Below, piece after piece: positions 45,859 to 57,419 of a stretch of 64,000 nt of DNA. Each line of letters starts with the position of its first letter. Positions within the stretch are counted from its first letter, which is position 1. Made by a program: the position numbers and the translations under genes. Under the pieces are notes generated by a model. It was not told the origin of the DNA, ran no database searches, and saw only the letters and a program-made list of their open reading frames with translations. Origin of the DNA: Clarkia xantiana subsp. parviflora (lineage: Eukaryota > Streptophyta > Magnoliopsida > Myrtales > Onagraceae); NCBI GenBank assembly GCA_036873135.1, contig JAPTYO010000001.1:49959774-50023773 (forward strand), written 5' to 3'.

Positions 45859-47274
45859 ATGGATAAGGACACCTCTAAATCGTCTGATTCTATCACTGGC
45901 GACTCTTCCACTCCAGTGACTCCAACTTCAGTGGCTCAGCCCTCGCCATCTCCGCCTCAATCCTCAGACACACCACAAAACCATCAATTCAGCGCCAATT
46001 TCACCAAACTCTACCATTCAATTTTCCCGCCAAAATCACCCGTTAAGGAATCCTTCCCAGTCTCACCTTCGCCGTGCTCCTCTACCTCCTCCCTCGATGA
46101 CCACCAAGACACCTCAAACAACTGCAGCAACAGCACCACCACCACTACAATCGAGAACCGCCTCCGTCAGGCAAGCTTCGTCCTAGAGTACCAGCAGCTC
46201 TCTGAGCGCTATGATCTCTGCTGCACTCATTTGCAGGACCTTACTGATGAGCTAGAGTCGCTTCGGCTTGACAATGCTTCCCTCCGTGCAGCAAACAAGG
46301 AGCTCGCTAAACTGCTCAGCCTCTCATCACAATCTGCTATGCGGAACTGCCTTCGCCGTCTCAGCCTCAGCACTGTATCTGATCTTGCTACTGATGAACT
46401 TTCTGGATACAGCCCTACAAGTGTCATGGATAAGGGTCGGTTCGAGAGGAAGAATCCAGAACGGATCGGCTTACCTAAGAGCATCTCAGTTCGGTCTAGC
46501 AGTTATCTCAAGTCGAACCAACCTTCTACTCCAAACAACTCCAGCTCAGTTCCTCCAGGGAACCGATCACAGTCTCAGGTGCCAAGCGCACAAGATGTTG
46601 GGAAGGTGAATTCTAACTTATGATATTCATGAATCATTGCATTGAATTATTTGATTGTGCTACTTAACTATACTCGGCTGCCATTAGAAGTTTGTTGTTC
46701 TTATGTTGATTAGTGCATTCTATCCTTTCTAGCATGGTAAGTTTCATAGATAATCAGTTGAGGGTGTCTGATATTGGCCTACAAATTTCTTCATTAGTTA
46801 CTGATCCGAATCATCCGATTGAACTATATGATTATGCTTGCGAACTCCACGCATGGCAAATAGTAAAAGCTGTCTTTCTTATCTCGAGTTGTGCATTCTA
46901 ACATGGTATATTTCGTAGATAGATTGATGTGATAATTTGTTCTGAGTAGCTTATGTTATGTCTGTGGTGTGTAGAAGGTGCAGAAGCAGCAAATGTATCT
47001 GCCTGGTGCAAAGCAAGAGGCATTTGAGGTTTACAATCAAGGGATGTTGAAGACAGAATTGTGCAACAAATGGCAAGAAACAGGAGCATGTCCGTACGGG
47101 GATCAATGTCAATTTGCTCATGGAATAGCTGAGCTGCGCCCGGTTATAAGGCACCCAAGGTACAAGACCGAGGTCTGCAGAATGGTTCTTTCAGGGGATT
47201 CATGTCCTTACGGTCACAGGTGCCACTTCCGTCACTCTCTCACGGAACAAGAAATGATGCTGTCTCCGCGTTGA
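45859..47274 (+). CDS. tandem CCCH zinc-finger protein (AtC3H14/15 type)
   Basis: Exons 45859-46605 and 46975-47274 encode 348 residues; a tandem acceptor (TAG then AAG) could move exon 2 to 46978 and drop one Lys. An upstream ATG at 45799 lies in the predicted leader intron and was rejected. The N-terminal half is Ser/Thr/Pro-rich, followed by a coiled-coil stretch at about 100-160. Two C-x8-C-x5-C-x3-H fingers follow: Cys279, Cys288, Cys294, His298 and Cys317, Cys326, Cys332, His336, each led by (Y/L)KTE(L/V)C as in tristetraprolin. Such proteins bind AU-rich mRNA elements and promote decay; Arabidopsis C3H14 and C3H15 act in cell-wall thickening and anther development. A polyadenylation signal AATAAA lies at 47318. 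Confidence 0.9.
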
Positions 47275-48266
47275 TTCTGCATATAATGCGGCGTAAATAG
47301 TATATACGGTATATCAAATAAAGAGTAATAAGAACGAAAAATATATGAGAGAATAAATGGTTGGTTATGGTAATGGTATAGCCATAGGTATTTTTTTATT
47401 CAAGTCCTTTACTATATTGGACAGACTTTTGCTTATGGTGGTTGTGGTAGGTCCGTTCTGACTTGAGCATGTTGTTGGTACCAGCTGGTCGAGGAAGGAG
47501 TTGAAGTTCCTTGCCTTATGGTGTGAGTTGCAATGATATAAGGTTGTTCAAATTCTAGTAGAATTTCAATTCAAGTTAGTTGCCATCCCCATCTTTACTC
47601 TATATTCTATCGCTGTCTCTCTTCTATTGTTGTAGTGATGTCAATGTCATTATTATATTATATTGATGTTGTATGGTCTAAGGATTTCTCATTGGCATTG
47701 CAGCAGCCGCTCATGCTCAGCTGCTCACTGCTCACTTTAGACCATATAGATTAGACACGTAAATAATGAACCCAATCCAAAATGACTCGATCCAATTGCC
47801 GGTACCATTCATCTTGAGCCACCCCTTCAAAGAAACAACCTAGAGAATCATTGTTCCTCTGATGACACTTTAACAGCTGATGAAATTGTTTCATTTATGT
47901 AGGATGAGAAAATTACAATTTTTGACAGGAATACTATGTTATCTTTCAGTTTTGTTGCCATTAAGAGCTTAATTCAGAGACCATGAAACTACCACTGACA
48001 TTGAATGTTAATTGTTGAAGGGAGTTTGGAGATGTAGAATTTATTAACATAACAATCCAAATTAGAAGAGCAAGCACGCAGACAGAAACTCAATTAGACA
48101 AATTATATAAGAAAGCATCCTCAAACATTGTCTTAACAACAATCCAGAGACATAGCAATCCAACCACATGATACTATTATTACATAGAAGAAAGACTCAA
48201 CCCGATAATATTATTCAAGACAGGACCATAATAAAGTAAAGAGATGACACCACTGAAGCCGACGCA
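47275..48266. other. convergent 3' flanks of the CCCH and eIF5 genes
   Basis: Holds the 3' UTRs of two genes that point at each other. No other feature recognised. Confidence 0.5.
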
Positions 48267-49592
48267 TCATTCATCCTCGGACTCAGACTCTGCGGTCTGG
48301 AGCCACTCGGTGAAGGGCTTGACATTCTTCCAGATTGGGGACCCTTTGCTACCTCCCTTGAGACCTTCCTGGTACCACTGGATGATGAATTCTTCCTCGA
48401 GCACATCACCATCATAGAGCGCCTTCAAGATAAGAGCCACCTCCTTCAAGGCCATGGACCGCTTCCCACAAAACTCTTCAATCGCTCCAAGGAGCAGCAT
48501 CTGGCCTCCTTCATCTGAAACAGCCGCAGCGAGGTACGACTTCTTCTTGGTCACCTCCATTGCAAAGCCTTTCTCAAGGTTACCAAACAGAGCCTCAAAG
48601 AGTGCAGACACCTTCTCCTGTGGAGTCCCCGGTAGGGTCTTCAGAAGGGATTGAAGTTGGGCTGCAGTGGTTGCCTTCTTGATACTGGATTTCACTTCAG
48701 CAAGGAGGGAATTTGATGTCCCATTTGCAGTCCCATTGGGAGGAGGAGGAGATGGGGTTCTTGGTTTAGGGGCCTTCTCAGCCTTGGCTTCTTCAGTAGA
48801 GAGCATTACCATATCAGCTGTGGCAGCACTGAGTTGCTCCTGGATCCTCTGACGAGCTGCCTCCAGCGAGGTGTCAGTATGCCATTGGACATCATCATCA
48901 TCCTCATCCTCAACATCATCATCTTCCTTTTCATCTACCTGACTGTGATGATCAGGTGAGTTGTGGTCCTCATCAGAGCCGCCACTGGTCTTCTTCTTTG
49001 AGCTAGCTTTTGCAGTATCTTTTTTTCCAGAGGTAGCAGCAGCCTTCTTCTTTAGCTTCTTCAGTTCTTCATCAGCAGCTTCACCTTCCTTCAGCCTCTC
49101 CTTCTCAGCCCTCCTCATCGCCTTCTTATCTTTCCCTCCCTTCTTCTGCTCGGGCGGGTTCTTCACTATAAATGTAGTGAGCTTGTCCCTCATGTCAACA
49201 TCCGAGATAAACCCACAAGCAGCACATTTTAGCTGAATCATCTGATTCTTTGTTATCAGAATCTCAGTTTCAGGATTTCCGCACCCATAACACTGCACGT
49301 ATTTCTTGATGAAGTTCTCAAGAAGGCCAGCGAGCTTAGAAGTGTCATGAGATCCATTGACAAGAGAGACACCAGTCTTTTCATCAAACTTAGATTGAGC
49401 ACCTAACTCACATCCGAAATACTTGGTTGTGTAAGACGGTGGCCTTGCCAGAGCCTTTGCAATGTCTACCATGTTGACGACGTTTGTCTTGATTCCATTT
49501 CCTCGGCCCTCGATCTTGGTAATCATCCTAGGCATCTTATACCTGTAGAAGGCATCATCGCTGTTGCTAGCACCAATGTTCTGCAACGCCAT
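48267..49592 (-). CDS. eukaryotic translation initiation factor 5 (eIF5)
   Basis: One uninterrupted coding exon, 441 residues. eIF5 is the GTPase-activating protein for eIF2 in the 43S pre-initiation complex. The N-terminal domain (1-150) has FYRYKMPR with the conserved Arg17 (arginine finger in other eukaryotes), GNGIKTNVVNMVDIAKAL and KYFGCELGAQ, and a C2-C2 zinc ribbon with Cys101, Cys104, Cys123 and Cys126. A Lys-rich linker, a Ser/Asp acidic stretch and a Pro-rich segment follow. The C-terminal W2 HEAT-like domain covers about 290-441 and ends with the aromatic-acidic boxes EEFIIQWYQEGLKG and PFTEWLQTAESESEDE that bind eIF2-beta and eIF3. Length is as usual for plants. Confidence 0.97.
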   Translation of the reverse strand: MALQNIGASNSDDAFYRYKMPRMITKIEGRGNGIKTNVVNMVDIAKALARPPSYTTKYFGCELGAQSKFDEKTGVSLVNGSHDTSKLAGLLENFIKKYVQCYGCGNPETEILITKNQMIQLKCAACGFISDVDMRDKLTTFIVKNPPEQKKGGKDKKAMRRAEKERLKEGEAADEELKKLKKKAAATSGKKDTAKASSKKKTSGGSDEDHNSPDHHSQVDEKEDDDVEDEDDDDVQWHTDTSLEAARQRIQEQLSAATADMVMLSTEEAKAEKAPKPRTPSPPPPNGTANGTSNSLLAEVKSSIKKATTAAQLQSLLKTLPGTPQEKVSALFEALFGNLEKGFAMEVTKKKSYLAAAVSDEGGQMLLLGAIEEFCGKRSMALKEVALILKALYDGDVLEEEFIIQWYQEGLKGGSKGSPIWKNVKPFTEWLQTAESESEDE

Positions 49593-50690
49593 CTTGACAA
49601 AAGTACACTGACTAAGGACGGGTTACTCTCACAAAATAGAAGTAGCAACAACTGTTTCTGGTATCAGACCAAGTTGGGTCCAACTGCAACCACAAGAATC
49701 TGGGCTTTCGTGATGATGCTCAAGAAGCACGCAGATAAAATTATCTGCCAAAAATCTATCCTTTTTTCTAGGAAAAGGATGATACTCTCCAAGCAACCCA
49801 ATGGATCCCAGAAAGGAGCTGGCTTGTATGGACATAAAAGAACCTTCAACTTGAACTGATTCACCTTTGATGTCGGAGCTGTCCAGCAGCACCTGCAATC
49901 GTTCATCAATGAGAATCAACAACCAAAGACACGAGCATAGATTTGTGACGAATTTCAAAGCTCCTCACAAAAGAATGCTATAATATCAAACGGATTATCA
50001 TGCACAATGAAAAACATAAGAAATTCGTCCATCAATCTTTTGCATAAAAAAGCAGCTAAACTGGATTGATGCATAAATAAATTCAAGGAAGAAGGTGAAA
50101 TATTATTAAAGTGAAATCTCCTGCTAACAATATCGCATCAGTTAAGGAGATGCATATTGTTACTGCATAGATCGAACCGAATATACAATCAAACAGCTTA
50201 TCAAATGTGACAAACGAGTGAAAACTAAATGCTGGTAAGCGTGACAAAAAAGAAACAGCTGATTGCTCATCAAATCCCAATATATCGAATAAGCTATATA
50301 TACAACAATCATTCAGAAACTTATCTTGCAAATATTTCAAATACATATCGACAATCCAGTTCCGACATACCAGCTCTTCAATCAGCAAGACTAAACAATC
50401 GCTCAGATACCCGGCAACAAAAAATCAGATCGGACGAGAAACATATACAGCAAAGCAATAACCCGCAAGAGAAATCGAATAAAGAGAAGATATAGTTGAG
50501 CTCAATCAACAGATGAGCGATCGATACAATAGAGACGAAGGTCGAATCTTTCGATTGATGAATCTCACCTTCAATTGATGACAATGGATGAGGAGGATGA
50601 TTGAGCAAATCGAGACGTGAGACAGAGATTAGGGTTCGGGTTGGGTAGGTCTCAAGGGACGATTTATGGGAGAGGCGGCCAAGCAAGTGC
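49593..50690 (-). other. 5' leader and leader intron of eIF5
   Basis: On the minus strand a donor AAG|GTGAGATTC lies near 50571 and an acceptor GTGGTTGCAG near 49685, which would give a first non-coding exon, a leader intron of about 0.9 kb and a second exon joining the ATG at 49592. Leader introns are common in plant eIF5-like housekeeping genes. Boundaries are inferred from signals alone. Confidence 0.5.
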
Positions 50691-50698
50691 TTATATAG
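50691..50698 (-). promoter_or_regulatory. TATA box of eIF5
   Basis: CTATATAA on the minus strand, followed by a GC-richer predicted first exon (50570-50665). Confidence 0.55.
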
Positions 50699-51527
50699 GC
50701 ACCACTCTGTCTAACCTTCTAACCTTTTTTTACTGCAAGAAAAAAAAAAATCCTTTTTTTACTGCTAGCTAGCAGTTATATATATATTGTTATTATTATT
50801 ATTTTATTTTTTTTGCCCAAGAATTGTTATTATATATATATATATATATATTATATTAATAATGCACATTTTATTAAAATATATATATATTGCACAATTT
50901 TATTACTATATATATATATATATCATTTTCCCTATATATATGATTAATAATCAAATATCTACTTGATCTAATTACAAATTACTATCTGAATTTTAATTTT
51001 GAAATTGTTTACATAAATTCAATTTTGAACAACTGGATACCACCGTTACAATTTAAGTCAAATTGGACCAAAAAAAATGAGCATGTTCCGACCAAATAGG
51101 GTTTTTTATGGGTACCGGTACCCGAGATGGATTCACTAATAAATTAAAAAGAGTGTAGTGAAAAATCTTCAATTAGACGTCCAGTTAAAAGATACGGTTG
51201 AAATATGATAGGTTAAACTGAACGTCCAATTGAGGAAACTTCTCTACAATCCTTTCAATTTACTGTCTAATTCGTTTTAGGTACACATCAAATACTCATG
51301 TGACGGAAATATATTCATTTTCGCTCAATTTTAACATAAATTGTATATATATGTGTGACAAATTGCTCGAAAAATGGAAGTCCAAGTAATCAATTTCTTA
51401 AAAAATAAAAATAAAGTTTGAGTAGTGTTTTGTAATTTGATCAAAGTTCAGATAATCATTTTGCTATTAGCCATATCTAATAAATAATTTAATATTAATT
51501 ATAAAATTGTTTTTTTTTTTTTATGTT

Positions 51528-51573
51528 AGTAATATTTGTTTATCTTGGCGAAAAGAAAGTAATATTTGTTTAT
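51528..51573 (+). repeat. tail-like micro-insertion with 16-bp direct repeats
   Basis: AGTAATATTTGTTTAT at 51528-51543 recurs exactly at 51558-51573; the 14 bp between read CTTGGCGAAAAGAA. Confidence 0.75.
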
Positions 51574-51591
51574 TGGTTGTTGAGACTAACT

Positions 51592-51593
<2 letters not shown>

Positions 51594-51651
<58 letters not shown>
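51594..51651. repeat. TA microsatellite
   Basis: About 29 uninterrupted AT units. Confidence 0.95.
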
Positions 51652-51654
<3 letters not shown>

Positions 51655-52150
51655 ATTGCCATAAGAATATATATCTTCTCTTGTTTTAAATAAATAATGG
51701 GTTTCATTAAAAATAAAATAGATGGGCAATAATTAAATTGCACTTTATAAATATGTCTGAGATATTATATAGTCAGTCATCTTTCTATCCTTAGAATAAA
51801 TAAAATATACTGGCCAATGAAAGAAAAATGGATTCGTTTCAACTTTCAAGTTTACCTTTAGTTTTAATTGAGCTTTTGAACATAATAATAATAATAAATT
51901 AAATTTAAGTTGCGTAAAATAGCTCAAACTTCAAATTATTAATTTGTAATGTAATGTTCTTGGATCGCAAACAGCAGCCCGAGCCCAATAACATTGTACA
52001 GATTACACAATGATACAAAAGCCTTTTCTCCATTTTCTTGATGCCAACGAAAGCGAGAACCGGGGTAGCTTCTTTATTGAAGAATATGGCGTTTATCCTT
52101 TAATTAAAACCGGGTTTAAACATCCGTCTGAATTTTGGAAAAAAAAAAAT

Positions 52151-52198
52151 AAATAAAAATCTTTACTTTTTTTTTTGCCAAAAAATAAAAAACTTTAC
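52151..52198 (-). repeat. tail-like micro-insertion with 16-bp near-perfect repeats
   Basis: AAATAAAAATCTTTAC at 52151-52166 and AAATAAAAAACTTTAC at 52183-52198 differ at one base. Between them are ten T and GCCAAA. Confidence 0.55.
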
Positions 52199-52409
52199 GA
52201 GTAGATTATAATACAGGTGAAGATTTTTCTAAACGTAGAAGTAGAACAAACATGATGCTGGTGGAATCCTTCTTATGGGTCTTTAAGAGCGAGGTTAGCT
52301 ATGTATTACAAAATTTATATTATACACAAATGGAATTTAAATTAAATTGGTACATGGATTAACAGCTCAAAATGAATTGGTACTTCCACTAAATTTTATT
52401 ACTTTTTAA

Positions 52410-53342
52410 TAGGGGTGACAATTTCTGACACGACACGATTACACAAGCTGTAACGGAGCTGTTTTTTCACATCTTTTACACGACACGACAAGGCCCGTGT
52501 CTAAACAACTCTCTAACACGAAAATATACGACTACAAACATGTCTGTGTAGCATAGAGCTGCATGTCCACGAATAAGACCCGAATAGACACGGTTTCAGA
52601 ACTAAACGCGAATAAATACGATTATTTAAAATTTAATATTTACATATAGATTTATTATTTTCAATATTATAATTAAATCATTAAATTAATATATATTTAC
52701 ACTATTAAACATATTTAGTGCACCACAAACCGCAACATTTATAACTAATTCACTAACCCATAACATTTATAACTTATAAATATAATTATAAAATTTTAGG
52801 ATTTATCTTATCGAAAAAAAGTATAAGTCAATACGTAATATCCGAACGATATGATTTAGTAATTTAAATTTTAGATAAGGAGGGACCCACTTTAGCAATT
52901 AGCATGAACATATAATCTTAGAGCAAATGACATATAGTCTGCTGCCCTAGACTAGACTACATCGAGATCAAATTGTTTTTCGTCGTTACTCTTCACATTC
53001 GAGAGAGGCCGATTACACTTTCAAGGTCCAATCTAATATGCAGTAATATTTGAATTTCACAATAATAACAAACTAATTAAAAATAAAACAATGATGAATT
53101 TTCCTAATTTTAATTTATTTTTCAAGATATGTTGTTGGTTAATTTTGGATCATTTTGTAATATTTGTTAAAAAAAAGGGTCAAACATGTAATATTAGTAT
53201 TATTAATTTCCTTTATTAAAAGTTTCCGTGTCACCCGCATGTCACACGGACACGACACGAAAATAGAGTTAACACGTTTTGACACGACACGAGTAGACAC
53301 GCATGTCACTAGTTACACGACACGATCCGATTGCCACCCCTA
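52410..53342. mobile_element. hAT-type non-autonomous element, ACACGAC-rich
   Basis: Ends TAGGGGTGACAAT and, inverted, TAGGGGTGGCAAT are terminal repeats. Flanks CTTTTTAA (52402-52409) and CTTTTTGG (53343-53350) match at six of eight bases. Subterminal regions are rich in ACACGACACG words in inverted array. At 933 bp it lacks coding capacity for a transposase. The ends match those of the elements at 17388 and 21266, so all three may use one transposase. Confidence 0.75.
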
Positions 53343-53350
53343 CTTTTTGG

Positions 53351-55255
53351 TACCTGAGTTATCCTGGGTGTTGCACCGTCAGAATTTCTGGTTAAAACTA
53401 ATATAATCTCATTTTTGGCGCATGAAAATATCAAAATACATTTTTTGCATAATAGCTACATAATAGCAACTTAAAACTTTGGAACCCAATATCTCACTCA
53501 TTTCTACATCTTTTTGGACGAATTTTTTTTAAACCGCATAAATTTTCGAGATCTATGCAACCCAAATAGTCGTAAAGTGATTTGCCCAGTTTTTTTTCCA
53601 ATAAACACCGTTTTCCATGTTTATTCATTCTTTTTGTATCAAACTTCCACTGTTAACCCAGGTACCAATTTGATTTAAATCCCTACACACTTAAAAGCAC
53701 TTTGGACGAAAGCTGTAGCATTTGGTAAGACACACTCAAGGTGTTTTTTTTTTCAAACCATTATTTCTAAAATTTATTTTTGAAAATACTTAAGGTGCTG
53801 CTTTCTAAAAGTCACTTGCTAAAAAAAATTGTCATGTTTTTATATTTTGATTTTACACATAAAAACTTTTTATAAACCATTAAATAAGAAATTACATATA
53901 TATTAAACTTAAAAACAATTTGTATTATATAAAGAGTTTTATATATAAATATTTAATAAAGTTATTTTATATTAATAAAGTTATATTATTCTAAAATATT
54001 CTAATATTTAGACTTACTTATTATAATAATAATAATTATTATTATTATGTAGAAATATACAAAAAAAAATCAAGCCAAGTTATCCATATGAAAAAGCTAT
54101 AGTGGCGAGGGCAGGGAAATTTTGTCCATATATTTATTTTAGTTTATATATATAATTAATTAATTAATTAAATAGTAAATTAATTTCCAGTTTTATGAGT
54201 AAATCAAGTGAATGACTAAAATATTTTTACCAAAATGATTTAGTAAATTACTAGCTCACATTTGAACACTCGGATAAACTGCTAATTAAAAAAAATACGA
54301 ATTACTAACTCGGGTTTCGTTTAGTGGACAATTTGCTAGTTGAATATTTTTTGGACAAATTATTAGCTTAGGTTTCAGTTTGTAGAGAATTTGCTAGCTC
54401 ATGTTTCACTTTATGAACAATTTAATAGCTACCAATTGTCCACATATCAAAATTCGAGTTAGAAAATTGTTCACAAAAGGAAATAGTAAATTGACCATAT
54501 TGTGAAATTTGAACTAGCGGACTGAAAATATATATATATATATGTTAACTAATAATTTATAAATGAAGTGAAACTAAGCTAGCAAATTGTTCCAAAAAAA
54601 CATTATGTAACAATTTGTCCTAGTGTTCATTTGTTGCGAGCTAGCAAATTAGTAATTTTTTTATTGTAGAACTTTGTAGTGCATTACAATTTAATATACG
54701 ATCTGGCTTTATTAAAAAAATCATCATTATATTTCTTACACTTTTTTTTTTTTAAAGAAATGTCACTTATTGTCAAATTTATGGGTCTGCCAGTGGTTGT
54801 AACAACAACCACATTGTATAATTATATTTGACGTCACTCAATAAGTGATGGTTGCTTAAAAAAACTGAATTAGATGCAAATTACAAAATGCACGTTGATG
54901 ATGACATTTGGTAATACAACAAATAATCAAATAAACAATATTGGAGATGTGACGTGATGAAATAGTTGCAAGTTTGATGAGATAACTACATATCTCATTA
55001 TATTTCAGCAAAAAAAAAAAAAAAAAAACTACATAATAATATGAGTCTTCTTATTTTACAATATTAGGATTCTTATCATTATGATTCTTCTTATCCGCAA
55101 GTTTGTTCAATAATGTCATCATTCAACCAATAGATCAGTAATTTAAATACTGTTGAGATCTCGGGAATGAAAAAATATGCATTGTCAATATTTTACTTAT
55201 TACAAGTTGACTCAGTGTAAGTAAGTAAGTGATGATTAGTTTAAGTTTGGAATAA

Positions 55256-55310
<55 letters not shown>
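53351..55310. other. AT-rich intergenic stretch
   Basis: No gene. The part at about 54235-54660 has many AATTTGCTAGCT-like words in both orientations and resembles the foldback sequence in the HIPP intron. A TA microsatellite occupies 55262-55311. Confidence 0.45.
54985..55035 (+). repeat. poly(A) micro-insertion with 9-bp direct repeats
   Basis: AACTACATA at 54985-54993 recurs at 55027-55035. The 33 bp between read TCTCATTATATTTCAGC followed by an A run. Confidence 0.6.
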
Positions 55311-55315
<5 letters not shown>

Positions 55316-55323
55316 TAATAACC

Positions 55324-56603
55324 AAATTACTACATGAATTTTGGCCCGTTTACAGATCGCTACCTCAACTTTTGATTTTGAAAATTAGTTACCTCAACTT
55401 TGAAATTCAGATCAAATCGCTACCTCGGTCAATTTTTTGTCAATTTATACAAAATTGAACCACATGTGTTTTTTTTCAAATATTTTTCTTCCAAAAATGT
55501 CATTGTCTTTATTCTTCGTCTCATTGCGTGAACATGCTTCACCATCTTCTCTCAAATATAATCTTTGCTTTATTATTTTCTTCTATGTCGTATATATATC
55601 TTCAATTCCAATATTTCAGACAAACTTCTATATTACTAATTAACAATTCCACCATAAAAAAAGGTTAACTTCTCCGCTCTACTTGCTCTGTTCACCTGAA
55701 AATTATGTATGGAATTTGCAAATGTCATATATATTCTAATGAAAATATAACAGAATTCAAATTGTTTTGATGTTAGTTCCAAGTATACCAGACATAGATA
55801 CAGATTTAAAGTTGTCTATTTCAAGTGTTTCAACTTCTCTTTTATCTCTTATTATTATCTTATCATTTATCTTTTTGTGCAAATGCTGAAAATGCTAGTA
55901 GTTGGAGTGAATTTAACTTAATTTGTATTATATTTTAAGGACGTATTACTTTTTTATGACTTTGATCCACAAATACCCATACCCCTTTCGTTGGAAGCAA
56001 TTGAACAACATAATTTTAAGTAAACGTCGTAATAGTGAAAATTGCAGCAGCAAAAAGTGAAAAAAAAAAAAAAAACAGCAATGATACAACATATTTACTG
56101 CAGTAAGATAACACAACAAATAATACATAACCTAAACGTAATATAATTAAAACCGAACTAAAAATTGCATAAGCAAAAGCGGGAAAAAAAAAACAACAAT
56201 ATAATGAAACAACACCATTACTGCATCAAAACAACATCAAAACAATTTTTAGATTTTGCAGCTTGTTTTGATAGAGGAATTGTTAATTAATAATTTAGAA
56301 GTTTGTCTGAACTTTTGGAATTGAAGATATACATACGACATAGAATAAAATAAAAAAAGCAATGATGATAACGGAGAGAATATGGTGAAGTATGTTCACG
56401 TAAGGAGGCAAGGAAGAGAGACAATGACATTTTTAGAAGAAAAATATTTGAAAAAAACACATGTGGTTCAATTCTGTCTAAATTGACAAAAAAATTGACT
56501 GAGGCAGCGATTCGATCTGAATTTCAAAGTTGAGGTATCTAATTTTCAAAATTAAAAGTTGAGGTAGCGATTTGTAAGAATGCCAAAATTCAGGTAGCAA
56601 TTT
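55324..56603. mobile_element. foldback element with about 335-bp inverted ends
   Basis: The left arm (55324 to about 55655) and the right arm (about 56268 to 56603) are inverted copies. Shared words are CTACCTCAACTTTTGA, CAACTTTGAAATTCAGATC, CACATGTGTTTTTTT, CTATGTCGTAT and TTCAATTCCAA. The AT-rich core between them is non-coding. The left end abuts a TA microsatellite, a common landing site. A target duplication was not found. The type is compatible with a Mutator-like or other foldback MITE. Confidence 0.75.
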
Positions 56604-56876
56604 CCTTGAAACATTCAAAATCTAGAAAGACGAGTCTCAGTTACCACCTTTCCCTTGAAACGTTCAAAGATCTCATCTACCACTTCACTCCAAGTTTGAA
56701 TTTGACAAACTGTGCATTGAAGGTAGACAGTTATTTGCAACCCTTACCAAACGTAATTAGAGTTAATTTGTATTGCCCAAAACAATTATTTTTATTGGAT
56801 GCCCCCAATATATTGTTAATTTGTACAAGGTCAATCGATAAATGGCCCGATCTAGACGATTTCTCTATTGCAAGAA

Positions 56877-57347
56877 TTAGTAAAAATGAAGCGTCGATAA
56901 TGCCCCATTGGCTGCCTCCATGGCCCGAGACAAGATCACCACCGTCGAGAAGGGGACACTCATCACAGCGAGGGCTAGCATTGCAAGTGCGACGCTCGGT
57001 CTAGTGTTCATCAGGCAAAACTGTAGAAACCCAACGAAACGACATACGAATTCGTCGTATTCTGCGTAGCACTGCTTCTCCCAGTCCATCCACGCGGCCG
57101 GAGGCTCGTAGTTGCGCTCCACCATCTTCATCTCGTGAACCCGCTTCCTTAGAACCACGAGGCTTTCGTTCACCAGCCGTCCACTGTAGTCCCATCGACG
57201 ATACTGATCCCGCTTAGCCGCGAGGGTTCTGACCACTCTAGCCCTTCTGGGTCCGAACCGTGGTCTGGGTTCTCGATCTGGGCCGGTCCGAGCTGAGAAG
57301 GTGGTCAGGGAGTAGAGGAATGTAGATTTAGTTGCTTCCATTGACAT
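56877..57347 (-). CDS. plant protein with one membrane segment, function unknown
   Basis: Single-exon gene of 156 residues; Met3 at 57341 is an alternative start. The N-terminal 45 residues are basic and hydroxylated and could be an organelle transit peptide. A conserved-looking core follows: RRWDYSGRLVNESLVVLRKR, HEMKMVERNYEPPAAWMDWE. A hydrophobic span at about 118-139 (PSVALAMLALAVMSVPFSTV) is a likely membrane helix. I recognise the core as a recurring plant-only family but know no function. GC content is far above the flanks, and a TATA box lies 60 bp upstream. Confidence 0.72.
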   Translation of the reverse strand: MSMEATKSTFLYSLTTFSARTGPDREPRPRFGPRRARVVRTLAAKRDQYRRWDYSGRLVNESLVVLRKRVHEMKMVERNYEPPAAWMDWEKQCYAEYDEFVCRFVGFLQFCLMNTRPSVALAMLALAVMSVPFSTVVILSRAMEAANGALSTLHFY

Positions 57348-57404
57348 TGGATTTATGAAAATTAAATGGCTTAGTAAGTAGAGAGTGTATTAAGAGAGGT
57401 TGTA

Positions 57405-57412
57405 TATTTATA
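57405..57412 (-). promoter_or_regulatory. TATA box of the membrane-segment gene
   Basis: TATAAATA on the minus strand, 58-65 bp upstream of the ATG. Confidence 0.6.
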
Positions 57413-57419
57413 GGATCTG

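Larger units (their letters stand above)
50710..52401. other. AT-rich intergenic stretch
   Basis: No gene. A 58-bp TA microsatellite lies at 51594-51651, with shorter ones near 50835 and 50915. A weak micro-insertion with 11-bp repeats lies at 50786-50833. Confidence 0.5.

Noticed and set aside
53164..53406. 80-codon plus-strand frame
   Set aside because: Lies across the right end of the ACACGAC-rich hAT-type element; composition is that of the repeat.
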